Shown here: positions 35,740 to 43,320 of the stretch, piece by piece
Numbering within the stretch: the first letter of the stretch is position 1
Layout of the letters: the number at the start of each line of letters is the position of its first letter
Assembly: GCF_026624755.1 (NCBI RefSeq)
Contig: NZ_JAPMXC010000001.1
Location: forward strand, 1,283,219 to 1,347,218
Origin: Robbsia betulipollinis
GTDB lineage: Bacteria > Pseudomonadota > Gammaproteobacteria > Burkholderiales > Burkholderiaceae
DNA length: 64,000 nucleotides
Direction: 5' to 3'
The notes under the pieces: generated by a model
The model's database searches: none
What the model was told of the DNA's origin: nothing
What the model saw: only the letters and a program-made list of their open reading frames with translations
Translations under genes and position numbers: made by a program

Positions 35740-35995
35740 ATCCGGCTGCGCCGACAGCGCAGTGTGTCGCGCTCCGGTTACTGCCAATGGCGAGTGCGGG
35801 CACCCAGCAAACGCACCTGCGAGAACACACTTTTGGATGCGCAAGTCGCCCAGATACACGTCGGCCGCCGCCGCTCGTATGGTCGGCGTCGTATCTGGCA
35901 GCATTTGGAATGCCGATGGCATGCGCGTGGGCCACGAGCGCATCCGGCAAAGCCTGCTCCGCCAGTGCTTGCTGCCAGTCCACAAGCGAGCGTGC
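35740..35995 (+). pseudogene. Remnant of an IS3-family transposase (OrfB)
   Basis: One frame (from ~35740) reads SVSRSGYCQWRVRAPSKR, then AQVAQIHVGRRRSYGRRRIW, the beginning of the IS3-family OrfB (HTH-like region before the DDE domain). Near 35915 similarity moves to the +1 frame, which reads GMRVGHERIRQSLLRQCLLP, the next OrfB block. There is no start, no DDE catalytic domain and no clear terminal repeat. It is a frameshifted, truncated insertion sequence fragment between the DUF1835 gene and the toxin-antitoxin pair. Confidence 0.75.
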
Positions 35996-36063
35996 CGCTA
36001 CTTCACGAGCATCCGAATGTATTTGCAGCTTGCCATATCGGTCTGCGTGCTCTAAGTCTTGGA

Positions 36064-36393
36064 CTATGCAAGTCCTAAGAAAACCGGCATAGCACGATCT
36101 ACCGCGAGCATTGTCTCGTGTTCCATTTCACCGATGACGCTACCGATCTTTTCACGCTTCACGGTAAAAGCCTTGTCCACACCAATTTGACAAGGCATGC
36201 GTAAGCCATTTTTCTCGGACGGAAGCACAAGGATACGAATTAAAGGCGCGTCAACCAGTTCATGCGACATCAAAAGGACGGTTACGCTCGGATGCGTGGC
36301 AAAGAGGTCGGATTGCACGACAAGGGCCGGGCGCCCTTTACCGAAATCGCCTTGCAGCGCAACCGTCACGATGCTACCTCGCTTCATTTCCAC
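36064..36393 (-). CDS. MazF/PemK-family toxin (mRNA endoribonuclease)
   Basis: This 109-residue protein starts MEMKRGSIVTVALQGDFGKG and continues RPALVVQSDLF, the PemK/MazF SH3-like fold in which the RPALV block follows the active-site Arg loop. It would cleave mRNA when its antitoxin is degraded. The start overlaps the upstream antitoxin gene by ten bases, the common coupled arrangement. Both genes are read from the minus strand behind a twin palindrome. Confidence 0.88.
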   Translation of the reverse strand: MEMKRGSIVTVALQGDFGKGRPALVVQSDLFATHPSVTVLLMSHELVDAPLIRILVLPSEKNGLRMPCQIGVDKAFTVKREKIGSVIGEMEHETMLAVDRAMPVFLGLA

Positions 36394-36596
36394 CCGTCCA
36401 GGTCAGAAGCGCTTTCGATGAAATCAAGCATGTCCGCTTCACCCTGACTTTCGCGCACTGCTTGGGACTGACGCACGCACTCCTCTGCAAAGCCCGCGCG
36501 GCGGGTATCCGGCACCCATATCTGAATCGGTCGCAAACCGGCGTTGCGAAGGTTCTGGCGGTAGGTGCTCACACGTTCACTTACGTTTGCGGCCAT
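36384..36596 (-). CDS. MazE-type antitoxin (DUF3018 family)
   Basis: This 70-residue protein has the DUF3018/antitoxin-MazE pattern: SERVSTYRQNLRNAGLRPIQ, IWVPDTRRAGFAEEC and an acidic tail that ends EADMLDFIES-like. The N-terminal part would bind DNA and the acidic tail cover the toxin. AGGAG precedes the ATG. It sits directly downstream of two copies of GTTACATGTAAC, which probably serve autoregulation. Confidence 0.85.
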   Translation of the reverse strand: MAANVSERVSTYRQNLRNAGLRPIQIWVPDTRRAGFAEECVRQSQAVRESQGEADMLDFIESASDLDGWK

Positions 36597-36607
36597 AGCG
36601 TTCTCCT

Positions 36608-36642
36608 GTTACATGTAACGAATATAGGACGTTACATGTAAC
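36608..36642. promoter_or_regulatory. Twin 12-bp palindromes upstream of the toxin-antitoxin pair
   Basis: GTTACATGTAAC, a perfect palindrome, occurs at 36608-36619 and again at 36631-36642, 23 bp apart (about two helical turns). The AT-rich spacer (GAATATAGGAC) can serve as promoter. The copy nearest the gene overlaps the ribosome site region of the antitoxin. This is the expected autoregulatory operator of the antitoxin or toxin-antitoxin complex. Confidence 0.75.
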
Positions 36643-36687
36643 GTGTCAAGTTTCCTGAGCCTCGACGGAAGGGATGGCGTACGCCCG

Positions 36688-37008
36688 ATGGAATTTGTCG
36701 ACGGTAAGTTGCTTAGAACTGTTCGTGTCGGCACCGGCCCTCCATCGTCGTCGTACATCCGCAACGTGGGCGGATATCTGGCCACCGCTACCGGCAATCG
36801 CCTCGCCCGCGACGTGCGCCTCGCGCGACAAACAAGCCTTGATACCGCGTTCACCGCGACCCCGCACCGCTTCAAAGGGCAATGCCGACAACCGCCAGAA
36901 CTGCCTACCGCGGTCTGGATCCACTCACCTGAACCCCGGGAAACTCCGCTGTTCATTCCTATCAACACCACGCGACCTGCCCCGAAAACCAAGCATTCCA
37001 AAATTTAG
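36688..37008 (+). CDS. Unrecognised 106-residue ORF (possible mobile-element tail)
   Basis: This ORF starts MEFVDGKLLRTVRVGTG and ends with a basic, Pro-rich segment (HRFKGQCRQPPELPTAVWIH). I do not recognise the family with confidence. The PPELPTAVWI tail resembles endings seen in some transposase-like proteins, but no catalytic motif is present. It diverges from the antitoxin operator and lies beside an IS3 remnant, so it may be debris. A gene on the opposite strand is even less likely. Confidence 0.25.
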   Translation: MEFVDGKLLRTVRVGTGPPSSSYIRNVGGYLATATGNRLARDVRLARQTSLDTAFTATPHRFKGQCRQPPELPTAVWIHSPEPRETPLFIPINTTRPAPKTKHSKI

Positions 37009-37053
37009 CCAAAATGCGCCCGATCCTACCGGATGCTTCGCGCAACACGCATT

Positions 37054-37075
37054 TATGGTTGCATTGCTAACCATA
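37054..37075. promoter_or_regulatory. Inverted repeat upstream of marR (copy 1 of a 13-bp motif)
   Basis: TATGGTT and AACCATA form an inverted repeat with 8-bp spacer. It contains the core GTTGCATTGCTAA (37058-37070), repeated with one change (GTTGCCTTGCTAA, 37536-37548) directly after the gene. The site lies 19 bp upstream of the MarR start and is a likely autoregulatory operator. Confidence 0.6.
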
Positions 37076-37093
37076 TAGAGGTTTAATAACATC

Positions 37094-37510
37094 ATGTTCG
37101 ATCACTGCCTTTATTTCAATTCCGCCGCACTCGCCCGCCTCGTCGAGCGGGAATGGATCGTCGCGTATGCGCCCTTCGGCCTCACGCCTGCGCAGGGGTT
37201 CGTGTTGCGTGTCGTTCTGACAACGCCTGGTTCGCTCAGCAGCCAGATCGCGGATACGTTGAGTATTGCCCGCTCCACCGCCACGCGCCTGATCGATACA
37301 CTGTGCGATAAAGGATTGGTGGAGCGCCGCCAGGCGGTGTCAGACGCGCGCGAATGGTGTGTCTATCCCACCGAAGACGGCACGAAACTCGCGCAACCGA
37401 TCGCCGAAGCCAGCGCGGCGATCGCTCAAACACTGCGCGCTCGGGTGGGACCCACGTTATTCGAGGCGACCGTTTCCAGCATGCACGACACGCGGACCGC
37501 CCTGCGATAA
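37094..37510 (+). CDS. MarR-family transcriptional regulator
   Basis: This 138-residue protein has the winged-helix MarR core: GLTPAQGFVLRVVLTTPGSL, SSQIADTLSIARSTATRLID, TLCDKGLVERRQAVSDAREW with the wing Arg/Asp pattern, then CVYPTEDGTKLA. MarR proteins bind palindromic DNA as dimers and respond to small ligands. Matching sequence motifs lie just before and just after the gene, so it probably controls itself and a downstream gene. The downstream unit is poorly preserved (see the next entry). Confidence 0.88.
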   Translation: MFDHCLYFNSAALARLVEREWIVAYAPFGLTPAQGFVLRVVLTTPGSLSSQIADTLSIARSTATRLIDTLCDKGLVERRQAVSDAREWCVYPTEDGTKLAQPIAEASAAIAQTLRARVGPTLFEATVSSMHDTRTALR

Positions 37511-37535
37511 CGAGACCGAAAGATTTTCTTATATA

Positions 37536-37548
37536 GTTGCCTTGCTAA
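37536..37548. promoter_or_regulatory. Second copy of the MarR-linked 13-bp motif
   Basis: GTTGCCTTGCTAA repeats the core found upstream of marR with one mismatch and lies 25 bp after the marR stop and 17 bp before the next possible start. It suggests a second promoter under the same control. Confidence 0.5.
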
Positions 37549-37564
37549 TCAGTTGAGAAGGAAT

Positions 37565-37846
37565 ATGAAGCAATCGTCACGATCCATGCCTTCAAAGCGC
37601 TTCCGCCAGTCGGGGCATTTTGCGGAAACGACCTATCGCGCCGGTCGCACCCGGCAATGCGCAAGTGCGTGTGCGTTGTTGCTTATTGTTTTTTTTGCGA
37701 CTTGGCAAGCGCCCCAAAGCGCCCGGGCAAACCTGCAGCGGTGCCTTCAATCACGTGCGCGGGATTCGGGACCGCCGCCACGCATGCGGCAAGAACCGGT
37801 GGATAGGGACTTTTTCATCCAGACGATCGCCAGGTGCACAGGCTGA
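37565..37846 (+). CDS. Unrecognised small ORF downstream of marR, one hydrophobic segment
   Basis: The ATG at 37565 has a good ribosome site (GAGAAGGA) and follows the MarR-linked motif. The 93-residue product is basic with one hydrophobic stretch (CALLLIVFFATWQAP) that could be a signal or membrane anchor, then an Arg/Pro-rich tail. I do not recognise it. It may be the 5' remains of a MarR-controlled gene whose body is lost, since the next 275 bp contain no coherent continuation. Confidence 0.3.
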   Translation: MKQSSRSMPSKRFRQSGHFAETTYRAGRTRQCASACALLLIVFFATWQAPQSARANLQRCLQSRARDSGPPPRMRQEPVDRDFFIQTIARCTG

Positions 37847-38121
37847 ATGAACGCGACCAGGCGTCCTGAATTGGGCGAGCGAAGGATCGGCGAAAAGTCG
37901 CACGTGATTCGCGATCGTCGTGCTTCTCGGCCTGCTTCCCGGCCCGCTTCCCGGCCTGACGCTCCCATTCGGCGCCACCAGCGCGCATGCGCAGAAAGCG
38001 TTCCTCGAAATCGGCGTCACCAGCGGATCGCACGAGGAAATTTTCGAAGGACAGGCCGCGCGGGTCCCACGGATTCTGCGGGCCCCTGGCGCGGTGATGC
38101 ACGCGATGCCGTTCACGCGCG
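37847..38121. other. Gap without a recognisable gene after the acyl-CoA ligase operon
   Basis: No supportable gene. One minus-strand frame here has protein-like stretches (DPRGLSFENFLVRSAGDADF) that could be the end of a lost gene of the leftward operon, but there is no start or family match. No clear terminator stem with T-run was found. Confidence 0.35.
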
Positions 38122-39771
38122 TTACGTAAACGGCGCCCGCAGGCGCCGCATCGCGTCCTCGCGTAACGCGCGTCGGTCGATCTTGTGGGTTGCCGCCAAG
38201 GGCAGGCTGTCGACGAACCAGACATGCCGCGGATGCTGGTACGCCGGCGCGTGGGTCAGCGCATGGGTCTTGACGTCCGCCTCGCTCAACGCGCTTTCGT
38301 CGGACACGCTGCGCACCACGAAGGCCACGGGTTTGGTGCCCTTGATCTCGTCGTCGATGCCGACCACGCTGGCTTGCTGGATGGCCGGATGGGTTTCCAG
38401 CATGCGCTCGACGTCGCCGGGGAAGATGTTCTCGCCGCCGGAGACGAACATGTCGTCGTTGCGGCCGACGAAGTAATAAAACCCCGCCTCGTCGCGACGA
38501 AATACGTCGCCGGTGATGTAATACCCATCCTCGGTGAATGGCAGGGGCAAGTCCGGGCGTTGGTGATAGCCCAGCATCAGGGCCGGGCTGCGCAATTCCA
38601 GCACGCCTTGTCGCGCGCCGGTCGCGGCGACCGCGTCATCATCGGCGGATCGTGTGAAGGAGTCGGCCTTCGCGGGATTCGGATCGGTCGACTCCCGAGC
38701 CGATTCCGGTTCGGCGCGCAGCCTGACGTCGACCGCCGGGTGCGCGACGCCGAGCGCGAGCGGCGGCGTCGCGCAGCCATCCGGCGCCCGGGCGAAGACG
38801 ACCGGCCCGCCCTCGGTCGTACCGTAGGCGTTGATGACGCGGGCGTTCGGCAGGAGAGCGTGGATGCCGGCGAGCAGGCTTTCGCTGACGGGCGCGGACC
38901 CCATGCGCACCACCGTCACGCAGCGGAGATCGGCCTTCGCGAGCGCGGCCTGCTCGCGCAGCATCATCGCGATCATCGGCGGCACTGCCGTCAACCAGGT
39001 GCAGCGGAAGCGGTCGATCGCCTCGATATAGCGGCGGGCGTCGAATTGCGGCATCAAAACCGTGGTCGCGCGGGCGGCGATGCTCAACAACGCGAGCGCC
39101 AGTGCGTTCATGTGATAGAGCGGCGCGGCAATCAGGACGCGCTCGTCGTGCAGGGGGGTGTCGCGCAAGCGGGTATCCACGACCCAGGCATGACTGGCAT
39201 GCGAGAGCCGCACGCCTTTCGGGGTCCCCGTGGAGCCGGAGGTGTACAGGATCATCGCGACGTCGTCCGGCGCCGGCGCCGTAGCGACGAAACCACGATC
39301 GTCGCGGCGCGGCGCGAAGACCGTATCGAAATCCCGCGCCCCGGGCCCGCCCGCCGCCGCATCGAACACGATGCAGGGCAGATGCGCGGGCACGGCGGTC
39401 TCGCGGGCACCATCGCAAAAGACCAGACGCGCGCCACTGTCATCGATCACGAAATCGGTCATCGGCCGCGGGAACTTGAAGTTCACCGGCACGACGACGC
39501 CGCCCGCGCGCATGATGCCGAGTATCGCGGCGATATAGCGGATCGAGTTCGCGGCGAGGATCACCACGCGCTCGCCCGGCAGAAGCGCGAAACCGTCGTC
39601 CCGCGGATCCGCGCGCAACCGGAGCGCGATGCGGTTCGCCAGATCGTCGAGCGCGGCGAACGTGATCCCCTGCTCGCCCTGCGCGTCGCCTTCGTTCAGA
39701 CTGAAGAACGCGGTCCGGTTCGCCACCGACGTCACGTCGTGCATCGTGCCGAGATTGGTCGTACGCGTCAT
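38122..39771 (-). CDS. AMP-forming acyl-CoA ligase/synthetase
   Basis: This 549-residue enzyme has the adenylate-forming motifs in order: YTSGSTGTPKGVRLSH (P-loop, ~residue 188), YHMNALALALLSI, VINAYGTTEG, GYYITGDVFRRDEAGFYYFVGRNDD and a C-terminal HKIDRRAL with the acylation Lys. It would convert a carboxylic acid to its CoA thioester at the cost of ATP. The start ATG overlaps the stop of the upstream VOC gene. It is the last gene of a leftward operon that starts at the GntR regulator. The acid substrate is unknown; an aromatic or branched acid is plausible from context. Confidence 0.9.
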   Translation of the reverse strand: MTRTTNLGTMHDVTSVANRTAFFSLNEGDAQGEQGITFAALDDLANRIALRLRADPRDDGFALLPGERVVILAANSIRYIAAILGIMRAGGVVVPVNFKFPRPMTDFVIDDSGARLVFCDGARETAVPAHLPCIVFDAAAGGPGARDFDTVFAPRRDDRGFVATAPAPDDVAMILYTSGSTGTPKGVRLSHASHAWVVDTRLRDTPLHDERVLIAAPLYHMNALALALLSIAARATTVLMPQFDARRYIEAIDRFRCTWLTAVPPMIAMMLREQAALAKADLRCVTVVRMGSAPVSESLLAGIHALLPNARVINAYGTTEGGPVVFARAPDGCATPPLALGVAHPAVDVRLRAEPESARESTDPNPAKADSFTRSADDDAVAATGARQGVLELRSPALMLGYHQRPDLPLPFTEDGYYITGDVFRRDEAGFYYFVGRNDDMFVSGGENIFPGDVERMLETHPAIQQASVVGIDDEIKGTKPVAFVVRSVSDESALSEADVKTHALTHAPAYQHPRHVWFVDSLPLAATHKIDRRALREDAMRRLRAPFT

Positions 39772-40598
39772 CCCAGAAACTCCAGTAGCGTATGGAAGGT
39801 GGGCAAGGCAATCATGAGTCGCGCGCCGGCGCCGTCTTGCGCAGGGTGGTGCCGCACGGGCAGTCCGGCTTGTCGGCCACGCTCGGCGAGGGCCGACAGC
39901 GACGCCCCGTCGGCCAGGCGAAACGCCATCGACGCGAAACTCTCCGGGCGCGGCGGCAGGAAGACGGACAGCGGTCCGAAGCGCCGCGCCGCCGCCTCGC
40001 GATGCGCGAAGCGCAGATGAAAGGACGCTGCCCGCGGCGCGGCCGAAACATCCGCACGTGCCGTGAGCCTGGCGTAGTCGCGCTCGGCCGCGGCCGGGTC
40101 GTCGCTGATCACCTCGAGCGAGGCGATCGACGTCACGCCATTGGGATGCGCGAGCCACGCGTCGCGCCACACCCACTCAGGGGTCAGATGATGGCAGTAA
40201 TAGATGCGTCCCGCCGGGTATTGTCCCGCGACGAGCCGCACGGTTTCGAACGATGCGGTCCGGTTTTCACCGTCGATCTCGGCCGGGCGGGAAAAACGCT
40301 GCACCGGCTGTGCGTCGATGCCCTCGCGCGCCAGCCGCGCCGCCGTCGCGGGAGCGTCGTCGATCGCGAAAACGAGACCGTCGATGCCGACGACGCTGTC
40401 CAGCACTTCCTGGCGCAGGGCCGCGCCGGAGGTCGGGAGTCCGATCAATTCGAGATAGTGATCGGGAAACATCACCAGATGGTTGATCGAGCCGAGCGAG
40501 TGATGGCCGCGCGGCGTCAGCTGGAAACCGAGCCGCTCGAAAAGCGCGGCGGCGACGTCCATCTGGAAACGCGTGTTGATGACGAGATGATCGAGCAA
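39768..40598 (-). CDS. VOC/glyoxalase-like domain protein
   Basis: This 276-residue protein has two VOC modules: LDHLVINTRFQMDVAAALFE at the N-terminus (metal-binding His), HLVMFPDHYLELIGLP, and a second with YYCHHLTPEWVWRDAWLAHP followed by NGVTSIASLEV. This is the glyoxalase-like group related to PF13468. I chose a TTG start at 40598 because AAAGGAG lies seven bases upstream and the family begins with (M)LDHLV; the longer frame to 40751 has an Arg/Pro-rich lead that lacks protein character. A fragment of a similar protein lies at 8176. Role in the operon is unknown, perhaps lyase, isomerase or dioxygenase. Confidence 0.82.
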   Translation of the reverse strand: MLDHLVINTRFQMDVAAALFERLGFQLTPRGHHSLGSINHLVMFPDHYLELIGLPTSGAALRQEVLDSVVGIDGLVFAIDDAPATAARLAREGIDAQPVQRFSRPAEIDGENRTASFETVRLVAGQYPAGRIYYCHHLTPEWVWRDAWLAHPNGVTSIASLEVISDDPAAAERDYARLTARADVSAAPRAASFHLRFAHREAAARRFGPLSVFLPPRPESFASMAFRLADGASLSALAERGRQAGLPVRHHPAQDGAGARLMIALPTFHTLLEFLG

Positions 40599-40677
40599 TG
40601 GCGTACTCCTTTCCTGGAAACGATGCGGGCCGCCCGGCAGCGCGCGGATGGCGCGCCGCCGTACCCGAAACCGCCGC

Positions 40678-41145
40678 TCAGGACCCGTTTTGCGGCGTGG
40701 TGGGACGCGGGGCGGCCGGGGCAGCCGGGGTCGCCGTGGAGTAGGCCCCACGGCCGCTCGCGAGCAGCTTGCCGTCCGCGTCGAGCACCTCGGCCTCGGC
40801 GACCGATACCTGGGAACCGAACTTGATCACGCGCCCCTTGACGCGCAGGTCGCCGGGCATGGCGGGGCGATGATAGTCGACGCGCAGGTCGATGGTCGGG
40901 ACGCCGCGGCCGGTTTTCGATACCAGGGCCCAGTCGGCGGTGAGATCGATCAGCGTGGCGAGGATGCCGCCATGGGTATAGCGCTTTTCGGGATTGACGA
41001 TCCATTCCTCGCGCCAGCGCGCGGTCAGCTCGATCGTGCCTTCGCCGACGGCGACGACTTCGATACCCAGCCACTCGTGATACGGGCCGCGGCGCAGCTT
41101 TGCTTCGACGGCCTCCCGGTCGATGATGTTGGCACTCAATTGCAT
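40678..41145 (-). CDS. PaaI-type hotdog-fold thioesterase
   Basis: This 155-residue protein has the hotdog signature: GIEVVAVGEGTIELTARWRE, KRYTHGGILATLIDLTADWA with the HGG motif and catalytic-region Asp, and VDYHRPAMPGDLRVKGRVIK. PaaI-type thioesterases hydrolyse aryl- or acyl-CoA esters to release CoA. It is in the leftward operon between the reductase and the VOC gene, consistent with a CoA-dependent pathway that ends with the ligase. A Pro/Ala/Thr-rich tail follows the fold. Confidence 0.88.
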   Translation of the reverse strand: MQLSANIIDREAVEAKLRRGPYHEWLGIEVVAVGEGTIELTARWREEWIVNPEKRYTHGGILATLIDLTADWALVSKTGRGVPTIDLRVDYHRPAMPGDLRVKGRVIKFGSQVSVAEAEVLDADGKLLASGRGAYSTATPAAPAAPRPTTPQNGS

Positions 41146-41194
41146 GCTCCTGCTGATGGTGGTGACGGAGGGTGACGGGCGTTCGCGGCGGCCC

Positions 41195-42208
41195 TCAGGG
41201 CGTGACGATGACCTTTCCCAGGACCTCGCGGTCGCGGATCAGGCGCAAGCCTTCGGCGGCGTCCTCCAGGGGCAGGACACGGTCGATCAGCGGATCGATG
41301 CGGCCCTCGGCGATCAGCTTCATCAATGCGGCGAGATCGTCGTCGTAAAAGCTGTTCGACCCCTTGATGTTCAGTTCGAAGCTCCAGACGTAGCGCAGGT
41401 CTTCCTTCGGGTCGTGCCCCGCGGTCGCGCCGCACACCAGCAGCGTGCCGCCGCGTTTCAGGCATTTCAGCGACGGCACCCAGGTATCGCCCCCGGTGAA
41501 GTTCACCACGACGTCGACGCCACCCTCGTGCGTGCGCCGCTGCGGCTTGCCATACTTCGCGATCGCCCATTTGGAGAAATCGGTGTCGCGGTAATTGACG
41601 ACATGGTCCGCGCCCAGCGCCTGCAGCCGCGCGGCTTTCTCGTCGCTGCCCGCGCAGGCGACGACTTCCGCGCCCAGCAGCTTCGCCAGTACGATGCACG
41701 CGCTGCCCACGCCACCGCTCGCGCCCAGAATCACGACCCGGTCGCCGCGCTTGACGGTGTGGTGCGTGATGAGCATGCGGTGCGCGGTGCCGTAGGCGAC
41801 AGGCAGCGCGGCCGCCTGCTCGAAGCTGACGTTGTCGGGCATCGCGATCAGTTGCGGGACGGACACGCGGCAGTACTCGGCCATGCCGCCGTCGAGCATT
41901 TCGCCCATCAGTCCTTTTTCCCGATTGAGCGGATTGACGAGCACGCGCGCGCCGATTTGCCACCCGGTCACGCCCTCGCCCACCTCGACGATTTCGCCCG
42001 CCATGTCCAGGCCGATGACCACGGGCAGCGGCACCTTGATGCCCGGCATGCCGCGCACGGTGAAGACGTCGTGATAGTTGAACGACGATGCGCGAACGCG
42101 AATGACGACATGCCCGGGACCGGCGAGCGGCCGGGCTTTGCGAACGACGTTCAGCTGATCCAGATCGCCATGGGCCTGCAGTACCAATGCTTTCATCGAA
42201 TCTGACAA
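41195..42208 (-). CDS. Zinc-independent MDR-family NADPH:quinone reductase-like enzyme
   Basis: This 337-residue medium-chain dehydrogenase has the GroES-like part (VRASSFNYHDVFTVRGMPG, PVVIGLDMAGEIVEVGEGV) and a Rossmann part with GASGGVGSACIVLAKLLGAE. The Cys/His set of the catalytic zinc site is not seen at the N-terminus (YHD instead of CHxD), so quinone/enone reductase chemistry is likelier than alcohol oxidation. It may reduce an alpha,beta-unsaturated ketone or acyl intermediate in the pathway. It lies 66 bp after the binding-protein gene. Confidence 0.88.
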   Translation of the reverse strand: MSDSMKALVLQAHGDLDQLNVVRKARPLAGPGHVVIRVRASSFNYHDVFTVRGMPGIKVPLPVVIGLDMAGEIVEVGEGVTGWQIGARVLVNPLNREKGLMGEMLDGGMAEYCRVSVPQLIAMPDNVSFEQAAALPVAYGTAHRMLITHHTVKRGDRVVILGASGGVGSACIVLAKLLGAEVVACAGSDEKAARLQALGADHVVNYRDTDFSKWAIAKYGKPQRRTHEGGVDVVVNFTGGDTWVPSLKCLKRGGTLLVCGATAGHDPKEDLRYVWSFELNIKGSNSFYDDDLAALMKLIAEGRIDPLIDRVLPLEDAAEGLRLIRDREVLGKVIVTP

Positions 42209-42274
42209 CGTGCATCTCCTTGAAGTGGGGTATCGGGCGTTCGTCCGCGGTTCGTCGCGTCGGACCCTGTCGGA

Positions 42275-43270
42275 CTATTTCAGCCGGACCGCGGCCTGAT
42301 AGGGCCCGGTGGCGAAAATGGCTGCCGGCAGCGTGCCCGTCAGGATCTTCGCGTCCACGAAAATCCGGTGTTCGCGTTTCAGGGTGTCGATATCCGCCGG
42401 CTCCAGCGCCACGCGGTTCATGTCGTCCCATTGCCGCGCGTAGGCCTGCGCGTCGGCGGCGGGCAGGTTCGCGTCCTTTTGCAGGATCGCCGCGACCTGA
42501 TCGGGATGCGCATGTCCCCAGGCCAGCGCCGCGCGCATGCCGGCGATCAGATGGGCCACTGCCGCCGGTTGCTTGGCGAGCAATTCGTTGCGCGCCACGG
42601 CGACGCCGATATACGGAACCGCCGGGGCACCGGTGAGCTGCCGCCATTGATCCGCGAAACTGGCGAGCGGCCTGAGCTTCAGGTCGCCCAACTGGGCGAT
42701 CGTCACCGAGCGCAATGCGGCGCCGTCCACCTGCTTCTGCACGAGGAACTGCGCCAGCCGGGACTCGTTGCCGGGAACCAGCGAAAACCCGTCGGCGGGA
42801 ATGTGTTCGTTGCCGGCAAGCACCGCCTGCGCGATCGCGGCGACCGAACTGCCGGCCGGCGACATGCCGATCTTCTTGCCCCTGAGTTGCGCCAACGACG
42901 TAATCGGCGAATCGCCGCGCACGACGAACTGCACATCGGCAGGCTGCGTCGCGGCGATGATGCTGATCGGCACCCCGGCGGCGGCCGTGCTGAAGACGCC
43001 GGCAGCCGGCGCGGCGAAGGCGACGTCGATGGCATGCGCGGCGATCGCCCGCGATGGCGCGTTCACGTCCGAGAAACGTACGAAGGTGACGTCGATGCCT
43101 TCTTTCTTGAAAAACTCGCCGGCTTCCAGTACGGCGCCAAACCCCAGACTCACGCCGCTGGTCCAATAGCCGACCTTGATCGGCTCGGCGAGCGCGCCCG
43201 CGCTCATGCCCAGCAACGTCGCCAGGACCCCGCCGCCCACCATTCGCCGCGCCATCTGTCGCAATGTCAT
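42275..43270 (-). CDS. SsuA/TauA-like periplasmic binding protein
   Basis: This 331-residue protein has a signal peptide (MARRMVGGGVLATLLGMSAG, cut near ALA-EP) and the nitrate/sulfonate/taurine-type binding fold: IKVGYWTSGVSLGFGAVLEA, EFFKKEGIDVTFVRFSD, VQFVVRGDSPITSLAQLRGK. GGAGAG precedes the ATG at 43270. With the permease and ATPase upstream it forms a complete importer. Members of this group carry sulfonates, taurine, nitrate, pyrimidine precursors or aromatic acids; the ligand is not identifiable. Confidence 0.88.
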   Translation of the reverse strand: MTLRQMARRMVGGGVLATLLGMSAGALAEPIKVGYWTSGVSLGFGAVLEAGEFFKKEGIDVTFVRFSDVNAPSRAIAAHAIDVAFAAPAAGVFSTAAAGVPISIIAATQPADVQFVVRGDSPITSLAQLRGKKIGMSPAGSSVAAIAQAVLAGNEHIPADGFSLVPGNESRLAQFLVQKQVDGAALRSVTIAQLGDLKLRPLASFADQWRQLTGAPAVPYIGVAVARNELLAKQPAAVAHLIAGMRAALAWGHAHPDQVAAILQKDANLPAADAQAYARQWDDMNRVALEPADIDTLKREHRIFVDAKILTGTLPAAIFATGPYQAAVRLK

Positions 43271-43320
43271 TCGTTCTCTCCTTGAAGGGTATTCCGTCGT
43301 TTTGCAGGCCCGTGTCGCCG

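Noticed and set aside
37815-38225. Minus-strand ORF after the acyl-CoA ligase as an extra operon gene
   Set aside because: Part of it looks protein-like, but it overlaps the ligase end in another frame, lacks a start and no family was recognised.
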